Shown here one piece after another: positions 24,954-35,325 of a DNA stretch of 37,934 nt (its first letter is position 1; each line of letters opens with the position of its first letter). The notes beneath the pieces are model-generated. The model saw only the letters and a program-made list of their open reading frames with translations. It ran no database searches and was not told the DNA's origin. The stretch spans positions 1 through 37,934 of the forward strand of contig JACPGB010000053.1 of NCBI GenBank assembly GCA_016182655.1, given 5' to 3'. Origin of the DNA: Deltaproteobacteria bacterium. GTDB taxonomy: Bacteria > Desulfobacterota > GWC2-55-46. A program made the translations under genes and the position numbers.

Positions 24954-26241
24954 ATGGCGCGCGCCTTTATTTAAGGCCATCGCGCCGTTCATTTTTGCGG
25001 CGGCCGCGCTCTTCTCTCCCATGCCCTCGATCGCCGCCGAGGCCTCGGTAAGGGACCTCGTTATAATGGCCCGCGAGAAGAACCCGGAATTGAAGGCGCT
25101 CTCCGAAAGGGCCCGGGCCGCGAGATCCCGCGCCCGCGCCGAAGGCGCGCTCGACGACCCCACGCTTAAGGTCGAGCTCGAAGACCTCTCGACGGACGAC
25201 CCGCTCTCCATATCTCCGTCGAGCGCGATGCTCACAAGGTACACCGTAAGCCAGATGTTCCCCTTCCCCGGAAAGAGGTCTTTAAAGAGACGGATGGCCG
25301 AGAAAGAGGCGCTCTCGATGGACTCGGAGCTGAAGGCAAAGGCGCTCGAGATAGAGACCGGGGTCAAGGAGGCGTACTACGAGGTAGCGTTTCTGAAAGA
25401 GTCTATCCAGCGTACGGCTGAAATAAAGGAGCTACTCTCCTACATGGCGAAGGTCGCGGAGACAAGGTACGCAACCGGCCAGGTCTCGCAACAGGACGTC
25501 ATAAAAGTGAACGTCGAGACGACCATGTTATCGAACGACCTCATAACCATGGAGGCCGAAAAGGCCATAGCCGTATCGCGCCTGAAATCCCTCATAGGGC
25601 TCGACCAGTCGGACGAAGTAGCCGAGCCCTCGGCGCTCCCGAAGGGCAGGGTCGAGTTCTCGACCGACGGCCTCATACGGAGGGCGGTCCAGGAAAACCC
25701 GGAAGTGAGGATGGTCGAGTACGAGGCAGAGGCTAACGAGCTCGGGGTCGACCTCGCCAGAAAAGATTATTGGCCGGACCTCATGGTCGGGGTAGCGCCG
25801 ATACAGAGAGACGGGGCGTTCGACAATTACGACCTGATGTTCCAGATCAATCTCCCGATATGGAGGTCGAAGTACGATGCGCGGCATGAGGAGGCCTCAG
25901 CCAACGCGAGTGCGCTCCGGGCGCGGGCGGCTTCCATGAAGAACATGAAAGCCTTCGAGGTAAAGGAGGCGGCGCTCATGGTCGAGGCCGCCGACAGGAT
26001 GAGGACGCTCTTTGAGACGAGCCTCGTGCCTCAGGTGGAGCTCGCGTTTGAATCCGCCCTCAAGAACTACCAGACCGGAAAGATCGACTTCCTCGCGCTT
26101 CTGGATACCGAACGGGACCTTAAAAGGACCCGGATAGAATATTTCAAGTCGCTCCTCGAATACAACAAACGGGTCTCGCTCCTGGAAAAGGCATCAGGCG
26201 AGGACCTGAGGGCGGGGCGTATTTTGCCGGAGGCGAGATGA
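24940..26241 (+). CDS. cusC: TolC/CusC-type outer-membrane efflux channel
   Basis: A 433-aa outer-membrane factor with an N-terminal signal peptide (about residues 1-33, ending PSIAA). Two OEP repeats follow, with the family pattern NPELKALSERARAARSRARA near residue 50, a long coiled-coil helix, and a second half beginning NPEVRMVEYEAEA. It forms the exit duct for the RND pump across the outer membrane. It overlaps the upstream gene by 14 nt and cusB by 4 nt (ATGA). Substrate identity comes from the neighbouring CusA-like transporter. Confidence 0.88.
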   Translation: MRTNRWRAPLFKAIAPFIFAAAALFSPMPSIAAEASVRDLVIMAREKNPELKALSERARAARSRARAEGALDDPTLKVELEDLSTDDPLSISPSSAMLTRYTVSQMFPFPGKRSLKRRMAEKEALSMDSELKAKALEIETGVKEAYYEVAFLKESIQRTAEIKELLSYMAKVAETRYATGQVSQQDVIKVNVETTMLSNDLITMEAEKAIAVSRLKSLIGLDQSDEVAEPSALPKGRVEFSTDGLIRRAVQENPEVRMVEYEAEANELGVDLARKDYWPDLMVGVAPIQRDGAFDNYDLMFQINLPIWRSKYDARHEEASANASALRARAASMKNMKAFEVKEAALMVEAADRMRTLFETSLVPQVELAFESALKNYQTGKIDFLALLDTERDLKRTRIEYFKSLLEYNKRVSLLEKASGEDLRAGRILPEAR

Positions 26242-27659
26242 ACAACAGGTTTATCGGCATAATATTGCTCTTCGTGGGCCTCGTCATCGGCGGCGCGGCG
26301 GTATACATATACTCGGGCGCAACACACCCGAAGGAAGCCCCTCCAAAAGAGGCGAAGGCCGAGCGGAAGATCATCTATTACCGGAACCCCATGAACCCCG
26401 AGGTCACCTCGCCCACGCCCATGAAAGACCCGATGGGCATGGACTACGTCCCGGTATATGAAGACGAGATGAAGGAGGCAAAAGAAGCCCCCGGCGTCGT
26501 GCGGATAACGCCTGAGAGGATACAAAAGACCGGAGTCAAATCAGAGGAGGCTCAAATCCGGGAGCTCAAGCGGGTCATAAGGACCGTCGGCAGGGTCGAG
26601 CCCGTCGAGGACAAGATATTCGTCATAAACGCCAAGGTCCCGGGGTGGGTCGAAAAGCTCTATGTCAGCCAGACCGACGAGATGGTGAGACAGGGACAAA
26701 AGCTCCTCGAGCTCTATAGCCCGGACCTCGTCTCGGCTCAAGAGGAATACCTTCTTGCCCTTAAGTCCCTTGAGGACGTGAAGATGAGCCCCTACGAAGA
26801 GGTCAGGACCGGCGCGGCCTCGCTCCTGAAGGCCGCGCGCCAGAGGCTCAAATACTGGGACATCTCCGACGACCAGATAAAAAAGCTCTCGGAGACCGGA
26901 CGGATAAGCCGGACGCTCGCCATAAGGGCGCCGTCGACCGGGTCGGTGACGGAAAAGATGGTCGTCGAGGGGCAAAAGATCGAGGCAGGCGAGCCGCTCT
27001 TCAAGATCATCGACCACTCGAAGGTCTGGGTCTATGGAGAGATATACGAGTACGAGATACCGTATATAAAGGTCGGACAGAAGGCGCTCCTTTCCCCTTC
27101 CTATTCTCCGAATGAAGCGTACACTGGCCGTATCGAGCACATCTACAGCCACCTGGGCTCTATCAGGTACACGCAGGAGGAAGGGACCGAAGTGCGGACC
27201 GCGAAGGTCAGGTTCGCGCTACCGAATAAAGACCATAAATTGAAGCTCGGCATGTACCTGAACGTCGAGATAGCGGCGCGGGTCGCGAAGGATGCTCTCT
27301 CCGTCCCGGACTCCGCCGTAATAGACACCGGCACGAGGAAGGTCGTCATAATAGACAGGCGCGACGGCACTTTCGAGCCGCGAGTCATCGAGACAGGCGC
27401 AAAGGCCGAGGCCTACTATGAAGTAAAGGACGGGCTCAAGGAAGGCGAGTGGGTCGTGACATCGGCCAACTTCCTCATAGACTCGGAATCGAACCTCAAG
27501 GCCGCTATCGGCTCTTTGACAGGCCACCGGCACGGAGCACCGCCTGAGTCGGCAAAGGCCGAGCCTCAAGCACCCGCCGCGCCGGGCGCAGGTGAAGGCG
27601 CTCTGAAAGAATCCCCGCTCGGGCCAAAGGCGCCGAGGACATCGCACGAGGGGCACTGA
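26238..27659 (+). CDS. cusB: CusB-type periplasmic adaptor with heavy-metal-binding motif
   Basis: A 473-aa membrane-fusion protein linking CusA to CusC. An N-terminal membrane anchor (about residues 5-25) is followed by a heavy-metal-binding domain at about 47-75 (YYRNPMNPEV, then PMKDPMGMDYVPVY). The CPMHP found in many such domains is here NPMNP, the Met-only version seen in Cu(I)/Ag(I) adaptors. Lipoyl/hairpin and beta-barrel parts follow (VPGWVEKLYVSQTDEMVRQGQKL; IRAPSTGSVTEKMVVEGQ). The last 45 residues are Ala/Pro-rich with several His. The cusA start is 6 nt downstream. Confidence 0.92.
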   Translation: MNNRFIGIILLFVGLVIGGAAVYIYSGATHPKEAPPKEAKAERKIIYYRNPMNPEVTSPTPMKDPMGMDYVPVYEDEMKEAKEAPGVVRITPERIQKTGVKSEEAQIRELKRVIRTVGRVEPVEDKIFVINAKVPGWVEKLYVSQTDEMVRQGQKLLELYSPDLVSAQEEYLLALKSLEDVKMSPYEEVRTGAASLLKAARQRLKYWDISDDQIKKLSETGRISRTLAIRAPSTGSVTEKMVVEGQKIEAGEPLFKIIDHSKVWVYGEIYEYEIPYIKVGQKALLSPSYSPNEAYTGRIEHIYSHLGSIRYTQEEGTEVRTAKVRFALPNKDHKLKLGMYLNVEIAARVAKDALSVPDSAVIDTGTRKVVIIDRRDGTFEPRVIETGAKAEAYYEVKDGLKEGEWVVTSANFLIDSESNLKAAIGSLTGHRHGAPPESAKAEPQAPAAPGAGEGALKESPLGPKAPRTSHEGH

Positions 27660-27665
27660 TCCGGT

Positions 27666-30600
27666 ATGCTCAAGCGCGTAATCGAGCTCTCGGTAAAGAA
27701 CAAGCTCATCGTAATACTCCTGACCCTCTTTGCGGTCGTCTGGGGCGTCTACTCGATCTATCATACCCCCATCGACGCCATCCCCGACCTATCCGACGTT
27801 CAGGTCATAGTCTACACCGAGTACCCCGGACAGGCCCCCCAGGTCGTCGAAGACCAGATAACATACCCGCTCACTACGGCCATGCTCGCGGTCCCCAAGG
27901 CCAAGGTCGTCCGTGGCTACTCGTTCTTCGGCGTCTCTTTCGTATACATCATATTCGAGGACGGGACAGACATGTACTGGGCGCGCTCCAGGGTCCTTGA
28001 GTACCTGAACTTCGCCTCTGGCAAGCTCCCGCGCGGGGTCACGCCGTCGTTGGGCCCGGACGCAACGGGTGTGGGCTGGGTATACGAATATACGGTAGAG
28101 GGCGAAGGCTACAACCTCGCGGAGCTCCGCTCCATACAGGACTGGTACGTGAGATACCAGCTGACGACCGTCCCCGGAGTCTCCGAAGTCGCCTCCATCG
28201 GCGGCTTCGTAAAACAGTATCAGGTAAACATCGACCCTAACCGGCTGCTCACCTACGGCATCTCGATAGGAGACGTTGTGAAGTCCCTCGAGATGTCGAA
28301 CCGCGACGTCGGAGGCCGCGTCGTAGAGCTCTCCGAGCGCGAGTACATGGTCCGGGGGCTCGGCTACATAAAGTCGGTCCCCGACATAGAAGACGTCGTG
28401 CTCAAGGTCGACAGGACCGGCACTCCCATCAAGATACGCGACATCGCGCGCGTGGAGATCGGCCCTGACGAGAGGCGAGGCATCGCCGAGAAGGACGGCG
28501 AAGGGGAAGTAGCCGGCGGCGTCGTAGTCATGCGCTTCGGGGAGAACGCGCTCGACGTGATAGAGGGCGTAAAGGCGAAGATCAAGGAACTTCAAGCGGG
28601 GCTCCCGCCCGGAGTAAAGATACACTCCGTCTACGACAGGAGCGACCTCATCTACCGGGCGATAGACACCCTCAAAGAGAAGCTCCTTGAGGAGTCTATC
28701 GTCGTCTCCATCGTCTGCATCGTCTTCCTCCTGCACTTCAGGAGCGCGCTCGTCGCCATACTCATGCTGCCCGTTGCCATCCTCATCTCGTTCGGGGTCA
28801 TGCGCGCGATCGGCATAAACGCGAACATCATGTCGCTCGGCGGCATCGCCATAGCCATAGGCGCGATGATAGACGGCGCGATCATAATGATAGAGAACGC
28901 GCACAAGCACCTCGAGAAGAACGAAGGGAGGCCCTTCGACCGCTGGGACGCGATAACGGAAGCGGCCAAAGAGGTCGGCCCCGCGCTCTTCTTCTCGCTC
29001 CTTATTATCACAGTCTCCTTCATGCCGATATTCACGCTCGAGGCGCAGGAAGGCAGGCTCTTTAAGCCGCTGGCCTTCACCAAGACGTTCGCCATGGCCT
29101 CGGCCGCGCTCCTCTCCATAACGCTCGTGCCTGTGCTTATGGGCTACTTCATACGAGGGAAAATACTCCCCGAGTCAAGGAACCCCATAACCCGCTTCCT
29201 CATCTGGATATACGCGCCGATGATACGGTGGGTATTGAAGTACAAGAAGACGACGATAGTCCTCGCGCTTGTCGCGCTCGCCGCTACCGCGTACCCGCTC
29301 TCGAAGATAGGGAGCGAGTTCATGCCCCCGCTGAACGAAGGCACGCTCATGTACATGCCGGTGACGCTCCCCGGCGTCTCGGTCACAAAGGCGGCGGAGA
29401 TACTACAGACGCAGGACAGGATAATAAAGGGCTTCCCGGAGGTGGAATCCGTCTTCGGCAAGGCAGGAAGGGCCCTGACCGCGACAGACCCCGCGCCGTT
29501 CGAGATGTTCGAGACGATCATAAATCTAAAGCCCGAGGACCAGTGGCGTCCGGGGATGACGACTGAAAAGCTCGTCGAAGAGATGGACGAATCACTCAAG
29601 ATGCCCGGCATCACGAACGCGTGGACGATGCCTATAAAGGCGCGTACCGATATGCTCTCTACCGGCATAAGGACGCCGGTGGGGGTAAAGGTCTTCGGCA
29701 AGGACCTTGCGGAACTCGAAAGGGTCGCGCTTGAAGTCGAGGCCGCGATAAAGAAGGTCCCGGGGACCGCCTCTGCCTACGCCGAGAGGATAATAGGCGG
29801 GTATTATATAGACATAAAGATAAAGCGCGATGAGGCGGCGAGGTTTGGGCTTAAGGCCGAGGACGTGCAAAGTGTGATCATGTCGGCCATAGGCGGCGAA
29901 AATGTGACCATGACGATAGAAGGGTTAGAGCGCTACCCGGTGAACGTCAGGTACAAGAGGGAGCTCCGCGACGACTTGAACAAACTCGGCCGGGTCCTTA
30001 TCCCCACGATGATGGGCGGGACCCATGTGCCGCTCTCGCAGGTGGCGGACATCGAGATAAAGATGGGGCCGCCGACCATCAGGACCGAGAACGCCCTCCT
30101 TACGACGTGGATATTCGTCGACGTGCGGGGGCGCGACATCGGGAGCTATGTGAAGGACGCCAAGGCCGCGGTCGCCTCATCCGTCAGCTTCCCCTCCGGC
30201 TACTACGCGACGTGGTCCGGCCAGTACGAATACATGGAGAGGGCGTATTCCAAGCTAAAGGTGATAATCCCGCTTACGCTCGGGATCATCTTCCTCCTCC
30301 TCTATCTGAACTTCAAGTCCGTTACCGAGTGCCTGATCATATTCCTCGCCATCCCGTTCTCGGTCATTGGCGCGTCGTGGATACTCTACATCCTCGGATA
30401 TAACCTATCCATAGGTGTGGCCGTCGGGTTCCTCGCGCTCGCCGGACTCGACGCAGAGACCGGGATAGTCATGCTCATCTACCTCATACATTCGTATGAC
30501 AAACGCGTATCTGAGAACAAGATGAATACAAAGGCCGACCTATACGCCTCTATCATGGACGGGACGGTCCTCCGGGTACGGCCCAAGCTCATGACGGTTG

Positions 30601-30794
30601 TGGCCATCATCGCCGGTCTTCTCCCCATAATGTGGTCTACTGGGGCCGGGGCAGACGTCATGAAGAGGATAGCCGCGCCGATGATAGGCGGCATGTTCAC
30701 CTCGGCGCTCCTTGAACTCCTCGTCCTACCGGTCATATTCGCCTTCTGGAAGGGGTGGGAGATGAAGAGGAAGCATGGTCCAGAGAGGCGTTAG
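27666..30794 (+). CDS. cusA: CusA-type heavy-metal RND transporter, Cu(I)/Ag(I) class
   Basis: A 1042-aa inner-membrane proton-driven pump with about 12 helices and two large periplasmic loops. The proton-relay region GAMIDGAIIMIENAHK carries D403 and E410. The three methionines that bind Cu/Ag in E. coli CusA (573, 623, 672) have counterparts at M564 (LMYMP), M614 (PFEMFET) and M663 (TDMLSTGIRTPVG), all at a constant offset of nine residues. This points to monovalent Cu(I)/Ag(I) rather than Zn/Co/Cd. The gene is complete and last in the operon. Confidence 0.94.
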   Translation: MLKRVIELSVKNKLIVILLTLFAVVWGVYSIYHTPIDAIPDLSDVQVIVYTEYPGQAPQVVEDQITYPLTTAMLAVPKAKVVRGYSFFGVSFVYIIFEDGTDMYWARSRVLEYLNFASGKLPRGVTPSLGPDATGVGWVYEYTVEGEGYNLAELRSIQDWYVRYQLTTVPGVSEVASIGGFVKQYQVNIDPNRLLTYGISIGDVVKSLEMSNRDVGGRVVELSEREYMVRGLGYIKSVPDIEDVVLKVDRTGTPIKIRDIARVEIGPDERRGIAEKDGEGEVAGGVVVMRFGENALDVIEGVKAKIKELQAGLPPGVKIHSVYDRSDLIYRAIDTLKEKLLEESIVVSIVCIVFLLHFRSALVAILMLPVAILISFGVMRAIGINANIMSLGGIAIAIGAMIDGAIIMIENAHKHLEKNEGRPFDRWDAITEAAKEVGPALFFSLLIITVSFMPIFTLEAQEGRLFKPLAFTKTFAMASAALLSITLVPVLMGYFIRGKILPESRNPITRFLIWIYAPMIRWVLKYKKTTIVLALVALAATAYPLSKIGSEFMPPLNEGTLMYMPVTLPGVSVTKAAEILQTQDRIIKGFPEVESVFGKAGRALTATDPAPFEMFETIINLKPEDQWRPGMTTEKLVEEMDESLKMPGITNAWTMPIKARTDMLSTGIRTPVGVKVFGKDLAELERVALEVEAAIKKVPGTASAYAERIIGGYYIDIKIKRDEAARFGLKAEDVQSVIMSAIGGENVTMTIEGLERYPVNVRYKRELRDDLNKLGRVLIPTMMGGTHVPLSQVADIEIKMGPPTIRTENALLTTWIFVDVRGRDIGSYVKDAKAAVASSVSFPSGYYATWSGQYEYMERAYSKLKVIIPLTLGIIFLLLYLNFKSVTECLIIFLAIPFSVIGASWILYILGYNLSIGVAVGFLALAGLDAETGIVMLIYLIHSYDKRVSENKMNTKADLYASIMDGTVLRVRPKLMTVVAIIAGLLPIMWSTGAGADVMKRIAAPMIGGMFTSALLELLVLPVIFAFWKGWEMKRKHGPERR

Positions 30795-31293
30795 ACGCGC
30801 TGTTACTCTATAAAACCAAAAACAATACTCACACCAGGGTTGGATCATTAAACAGGTGCATTCCGAACTTCAGCCCCCGGCAATATACGTTTCAAAACAC
30901 GCGCTATTAGAAACAAACGCTGAATAGCGTTGCCTTAACCATTACCTCGCCGCTCGCCCCCATATTCTCCGCAAATTATTTTTCCTTGAAACTTATCTTG
31001 GATTTTAAACATACCCTGAATTCTTCCTTTTGTGATTTGCCTCCCCAGTTTTTTTGGAGCAGGGAGCGTGACGGAAGGCCTTTTTGAGAAAAGTCCTGAC
31101 CCTCAACCTATAGCTGCAATTTAGAAATTCCATCCGTCGCATATCTAAATCATTTAATAAATTCTTATTTTTCTTGTATTTATATTTTAATAGTTTTAAA
31201 AATTAAAATTATTTATTGACACGTTTTCTATATAATGATATAAGCCGTCAAGTTCTTTTAATAACAATTCTGATCTGGAAGATAGCGGCCAGA
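30795..31293. other. AT-rich intergenic stretch between the cus operon and the RHS gene
   Basis: About 500 nt with no convincing gene. It contains an inverted repeat CGCTATT/AATAGCG (30902-30908 and 30923-30929), a possible weak terminator for cusA, and a 9-bp hairpin with one mismatch (31076-31084 with 31089-31097). The final 150 nt are strongly AT-rich and lead into the RHS promoter. The drop in GC relative to the cus genes marks the boundary of the accessory island. Confidence 0.6.
31216..31244 (+). promoter_or_regulatory. Near-consensus sigma70 promoter of the RHS gene
   Basis: Perfect TTGACA (31216-31221) and TATAAG (31239-31244, 5/6) with a 17-nt spacer, embedded in AT-rich DNA. The expected start is near 31251, about 43 nt before ATG 31294. 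Such a strong unregulated-looking promoter is notable for an RHS toxin gene. Confidence 0.7.
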
Positions 31294-34200
31294 ATGTCGA
31301 CTCCGTGCAGGCTCCTGAAAACCTCCGTCTACCTCCTTTTCTTCCTTCTTGTAACCGGAATATTAATTCCCGTTTCGGGTCATGCGGCGTATACTTATGC
31401 CGATGTGGAAAACTACATGAAAAACAACCCGGCGCCAAATGGGTGTATACGCTGGGTGCAGGGCATTGTCAACTCGAATGGGTCTGGATATGAGGTAAGG
31501 CAAAGGTGCAACGGCGCGGGGGTCTCGACTTATGAGAAAAGGGAATTTGTATATACCCCGGTAATTAATTGCGGCTATGTCTGCGGCTGCTATTACGCTA
31601 CAGGATACATTTGTTGGATTACTACATACGATGGCAATGGTCAACAGCTCGGCCCACCGCACGATGACAGCGGTAGAAGTTATTATTCATGTTCTTCGCC
31701 TGTAAATCCTCCACAGTCTTATTTTACCAATTGTAGCGGTGTCATAGAACTAAGCAATTATGATACCCAGGTAGCTCTATTCGTTCCGGTAACTCAATGC
31801 ACGAATAAAACAACAGGGGCTCCCACTTCCTGCATCCAGAATTGCGGCGACCCGGCTAATCCGACTTATGCTGGAAGCACAGAGACTTCCGGCGACGGTT
31901 TAGACAACAACTGCAACGGCCAGATAGACGAAGGCATAGAGATCTGCGACAACAGGGACAATGATAATAACGGTGAAGTAGACGATGCATGCATAGGCGA
32001 AAGCTGCGAAACTAACAAGCAAGCAGGCTCCTCCGCCCGAATCTCCAGCGGCAACCTGTTCCAAGACCAGTACCTGCACAGGCCCGACTTCCAGATATTC
32101 TACAACTCCCTTTCCACCTACTCCGGCCCCCTCGGCAGGGGCTGGACGCACGACTACAACATAAACATCTCCGAGGACAACGGCAGCTCACTCGCCCTCA
32201 TGAAGCCGGACGGCAACAAGGTCTATTTCTGGCTTAGCGGCGGCACCTATAACCCGGAAGCCCGGACCCCCGAGTATTCGACCATCGTCAAGAACGGGAA
32301 CGGCACATATACGAGGACGACAAAGGGCGGTACCGTTTATAACTTCAATTCCTCAGGACAGCTTACTTCCATTATTGACAGGAACGGCAACACCACGGCC
32401 CTTGCCTACACTAACGGCGACCTCACCTCGGTTACCGACAAAAACGGCAGGGTGAGCCAGCTTTCGTATGACGGAAGCCACCGTATCATCCAGTTCACCG
32501 GGATAGACTCCCAGGCCTCAATGCTTGCCTATAACGCGAGCGGGTATCTGACCTCCGTCATGGACCCTGCCAATAATTCCTGGAACTATACCTACGACGC
32601 TAACGGCAGGATGCTCACCAAGAGGGACCCTGCCGGCAACCAGGTCAGCTACGCCTATGACTCACAGGGCAGGATGATTGCCTCGACCGACGCCCAGAAC
32701 AGGGTAAAGACATTCGCATACGACCAGACGAACGATATCGCGACCGTCACCGAGCGCGACGGTGGCGTCTGGACGTTCAAGTACGACGCTGTCTATGATG
32801 TCGTCCTTGAGATGAACGACCCCCTCGGCAATGTTACGAAGCACACATACGATACCGAGAGGAACTTGACCCGGAAGACGAACCCGGACAACACATATTC
32901 CACCTATACATACGATTCCTCCGGGAACATGCTTACGAAGACCGATGAGCTCGGACAGACCACCGAGTATACCTACAACTCCTTCGGCCAGGTCACGAGC
33001 GAAAAGGATGTGGCAAGCAATACCATCAAATCTTTCGCTTACGACTCAAACGGCAATCTCACATCCTCGACCGACGCCTCGGGCGCAGTCAGCCAGTTCC
33101 AGTATGACGCAAGGGGCAACCTCACCAGGACCATAGACCCTGCATTGAACGAAACCACGCTCGTCTACAACGCCAATAACAACCTTCTTTCCATCACTGA
33201 CCCTGCCAGCGGCGTTATAAGCATCACCTATGATTCCGCCGGAAGGCCTTCAAGCCAGACTAACGCCGCAGGCGCGACCACTGCATTCGTCTACGACAAC
33301 CTCGGCAGGCTTACGACTATAACCGAGCCCGGCAATGCCGTGACCCAGTTCTCCTATGACGCCAACGGCAACACGACATCCGTTACGGACGCCAACAACA
33401 GGACCACAACATACGCCTATAATCCTGACAACCTCGTCACCTCCGAAACGAACGCCCTCGGCCATGTGACTACTTATACATACGGCAGTACCGGTTGCGG
33501 CACATGCAACGGAGGGGTGAACAAGCTTACCGCCCTTACCGACGCCCGTACGAACGCAACCAATTTTACCTATGACAGGCTCGGCAGGGTGCTTACAGAG
33601 ACGGACCCGCTCGGGAATACCTTTACCTATACCTATGATTCTGAGGGCAACCTTTCATCAAGGCGTGACGCCAACCTTGCAACCACCACATATACCTATG
33701 ACGATATAAACAGGCTCACGAGTATAAACTACCCGGACTCTACCTCGGTCACTTACCAGTACGACTCCAAAAATAATATAACGGGCGTAGCAAACGCCAA
33801 TATCTCATACACCTACGCCTATGACGCGAACGGCCGCGTAACATCCGTTACGGACTCCAGCAACCGCACGATAAGCTACACTTACGACTCACGCGGAAAC
33901 AGGACGCAGATGACCACCCCTGACGGGAGGGTCTTACAGTACGCGTATGACAGCAATAATAGGCTCACAGGGATAACCCCTGCAACCGGCCAGACCTTTG
34001 CATTTGCATACGACTCCGCCGACAGAAGGACCTCATTGACATATCCGAACGGGGTCACTGCGACCTACTCCTATGACACCCGGTCAAGGCTCACCAGCCT
34101 TGTATACAACACCTCGACTGCCTCGACCATAGACACCTTCGCCTACACGCTCGACAATGTCGGCAACCGGCTCACTCGGATTGACAGGGACTATCAGTAC

Positions 34201-35322
34201 GCATATTCATACGATGCCACCTACAGGCTGACCCAGTCCGAGCCGACCCCGGTGGCCCAGGGGCCGTTGTTCTCACAGTCGATGGAGGCCTTCACCTATG
34301 ACGCGGTCGGCAATAGATTGACCGCCCCGGCGTACCCGAAGTCTTCCGCCTATAGCCAGAACTATACATACGATTACGATAATCGGCTTATAGGTGTGAC
34401 AAAACAGATAACCGGCAACCCCAATGCCGACACGATCTCGTTCAAGTACGACCCGTTCGGCAGGAGGATAGAGAAGAGCGTATCCACCTATGAAAACGGG
34501 ACCACGACGACCTACAAATATACCTATGTCTACGACAATGAGGACATAATCCTTGAGATACAGGAAAAGACCCAGAACGGCAATACCGTCACGACGAACA
34601 CGGCCTATACACACGGCCCAGGCATAGATGAGCCGCTCTCATTGGAAAGGGGCGGCAACAAATACTACTACCACACCGACGGCCTCGGCTCCATAACCTC
34701 GATAACGGACAGCTCAGAAGCAACAGTTAACAGATATACCTACAACTCCTTCGGGGCGATCAATAAATCGGAGACAATAAGAAACGCCTACACTTACACC
34801 GGCAGGGAGTATGATAACGAAACGGGCCTCTATTACTACAGAGCCAGATATTACGACCCCGAGGCTGGGAGGTTTGTAAGCAAGGACCCGATCGGGTTTG
34901 TGGGTGGGGATGTGAATGTGTATGGGTATGTGGAGAATGGCCCTAATAGCTGGTTAGATCCTTGGGGGTTATTTAAATTACCAAAGGACCCGAGTGGCTT
35001 GCCACCAGAGTGGAATCCAGACCCATCATATCGTCATCCGCATGGTGAAAAATTTATAGATCCATCAGGTCGGGATATCTATTGTCACAAAGGTAGACCA
35101 GGTCTACCCGGTTGGAGAGGGAAAGACCATTGGCATGATCCAAAAAATTTTGGTGATGAGCATCTTCCTCCTGGAACGGAAATTCCTGATGCCGCCAAAC
35201 CACCCATTCCATGGTGGCAGAAAATACCCTTAAGGTGGCCGGGTCCTTTTCCAATCATCATAGATCCCTGTGTTCTAGTGCCCTCCTTACCTTGGTGTGG
35301 CAATAATGGTCCAAGTGCTTAA
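31294..35322 (+). CDS. Secreted RHS/YD-repeat protein with variable C-terminal tip
   Basis: A 1342-aa protein with a Sec signal peptide (hydrophobic YLLFFLLVTGILIPV, cleavage after GHAA near residue 32). A Cys-rich N-terminal region is followed by two DxDNNxNG-type acidic motifs (GDGLDNNCNGQIDEG, DNRDNDNNGEVDD), likely Ca2+-binding as in MopE-like proteins. After an RHS-type entry domain (FYNSLSTYSGPLGRGWTHDYN) come some two dozen YD repeats (about 32.3-34.8 kb). The RHS core ends with YYYRARYYDPEAGRFVSKDP and DPWGL at 34957-34971. The last 116 codons are more AT-rich and form a distinct tip with GRPGLPGWRGKDHWH. RHS proteins encapsulate and deliver such tips as toxins. I start at ATG 31294; an earlier TTG belongs to the promoter. 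The tip's activity is unknown. Confidence 0.9.
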   Translation: MSTPCRLLKTSVYLLFFLLVTGILIPVSGHAAYTYADVENYMKNNPAPNGCIRWVQGIVNSNGSGYEVRQRCNGAGVSTYEKREFVYTPVINCGYVCGCYYATGYICWITTYDGNGQQLGPPHDDSGRSYYSCSSPVNPPQSYFTNCSGVIELSNYDTQVALFVPVTQCTNKTTGAPTSCIQNCGDPANPTYAGSTETSGDGLDNNCNGQIDEGIEICDNRDNDNNGEVDDACIGESCETNKQAGSSARISSGNLFQDQYLHRPDFQIFYNSLSTYSGPLGRGWTHDYNINISEDNGSSLALMKPDGNKVYFWLSGGTYNPEARTPEYSTIVKNGNGTYTRTTKGGTVYNFNSSGQLTSIIDRNGNTTALAYTNGDLTSVTDKNGRVSQLSYDGSHRIIQFTGIDSQASMLAYNASGYLTSVMDPANNSWNYTYDANGRMLTKRDPAGNQVSYAYDSQGRMIASTDAQNRVKTFAYDQTNDIATVTERDGGVWTFKYDAVYDVVLEMNDPLGNVTKHTYDTERNLTRKTNPDNTYSTYTYDSSGNMLTKTDELGQTTEYTYNSFGQVTSEKDVASNTIKSFAYDSNGNLTSSTDASGAVSQFQYDARGNLTRTIDPALNETTLVYNANNNLLSITDPASGVISITYDSAGRPSSQTNAAGATTAFVYDNLGRLTTITEPGNAVTQFSYDANGNTTSVTDANNRTTTYAYNPDNLVTSETNALGHVTTYTYGSTGCGTCNGGVNKLTALTDARTNATNFTYDRLGRVLTETDPLGNTFTYTYDSEGNLSSRRDANLATTTYTYDDINRLTSINYPDSTSVTYQYDSKNNITGVANANISYTYAYDANGRVTSVTDSSNRTISYTYDSRGNRTQMTTPDGRVLQYAYDSNNRLTGITPATGQTFAFAYDSADRRTSLTYPNGVTATYSYDTRSRLTSLVYNTSTASTIDTFAYTLDNVGNRLTRIDRDYQYAYSYDATYRLTQSEPTPVAQGPLFSQSMEAFTYDAVGNRLTAPAYPKSSAYSQNYTYDYDNRLIGVTKQITGNPNADTISFKYDPFGRRIEKSVSTYENGTTTTYKYTYVYDNEDIILEIQEKTQNGNTVTTNTAYTHGPGIDEPLSLERGGNKYYYHTDGLGSITSITDSSEATVNRYTYNSFGAINKSETIRNAYTYTGREYDNETGLYYYRARYYDPEAGRFVSKDPIGFVGGDVNVYGYVENGPNSWLDPWGLFKLPKDPSGLPPEWNPDPSYRHPHGEKFIDPSGRDIYCHKGRPGLPGWRGKDHWHDPKNFGDEHLPPGTEIPDAAKPPIPWWQKIPLRWPGPFPIIIDPCVLVPSLPWCGNNGPSA

Positions 35323-35325
35323 AAA

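Noticed and set aside
30795-31215. tRNA, small ORF or integrase attachment site at the island boundary
   Set aside because: No cloverleaf, no coding-like frame and no direct repeat of a tRNA end could be seen.
31216-31293. Upstream TTG extension of the RHS protein
   Set aside because: The TTG is part of the TTGACA -35 box, the added residues do not look like a signal peptide, and ATG 31294 gives a proper one.
32340-34800. Tandem DNA repeat or CRISPR-like array
   Set aside because: The periodicity is at protein level (YD repeats) with diverged codons; no identical DNA repeats with unique spacers occur.
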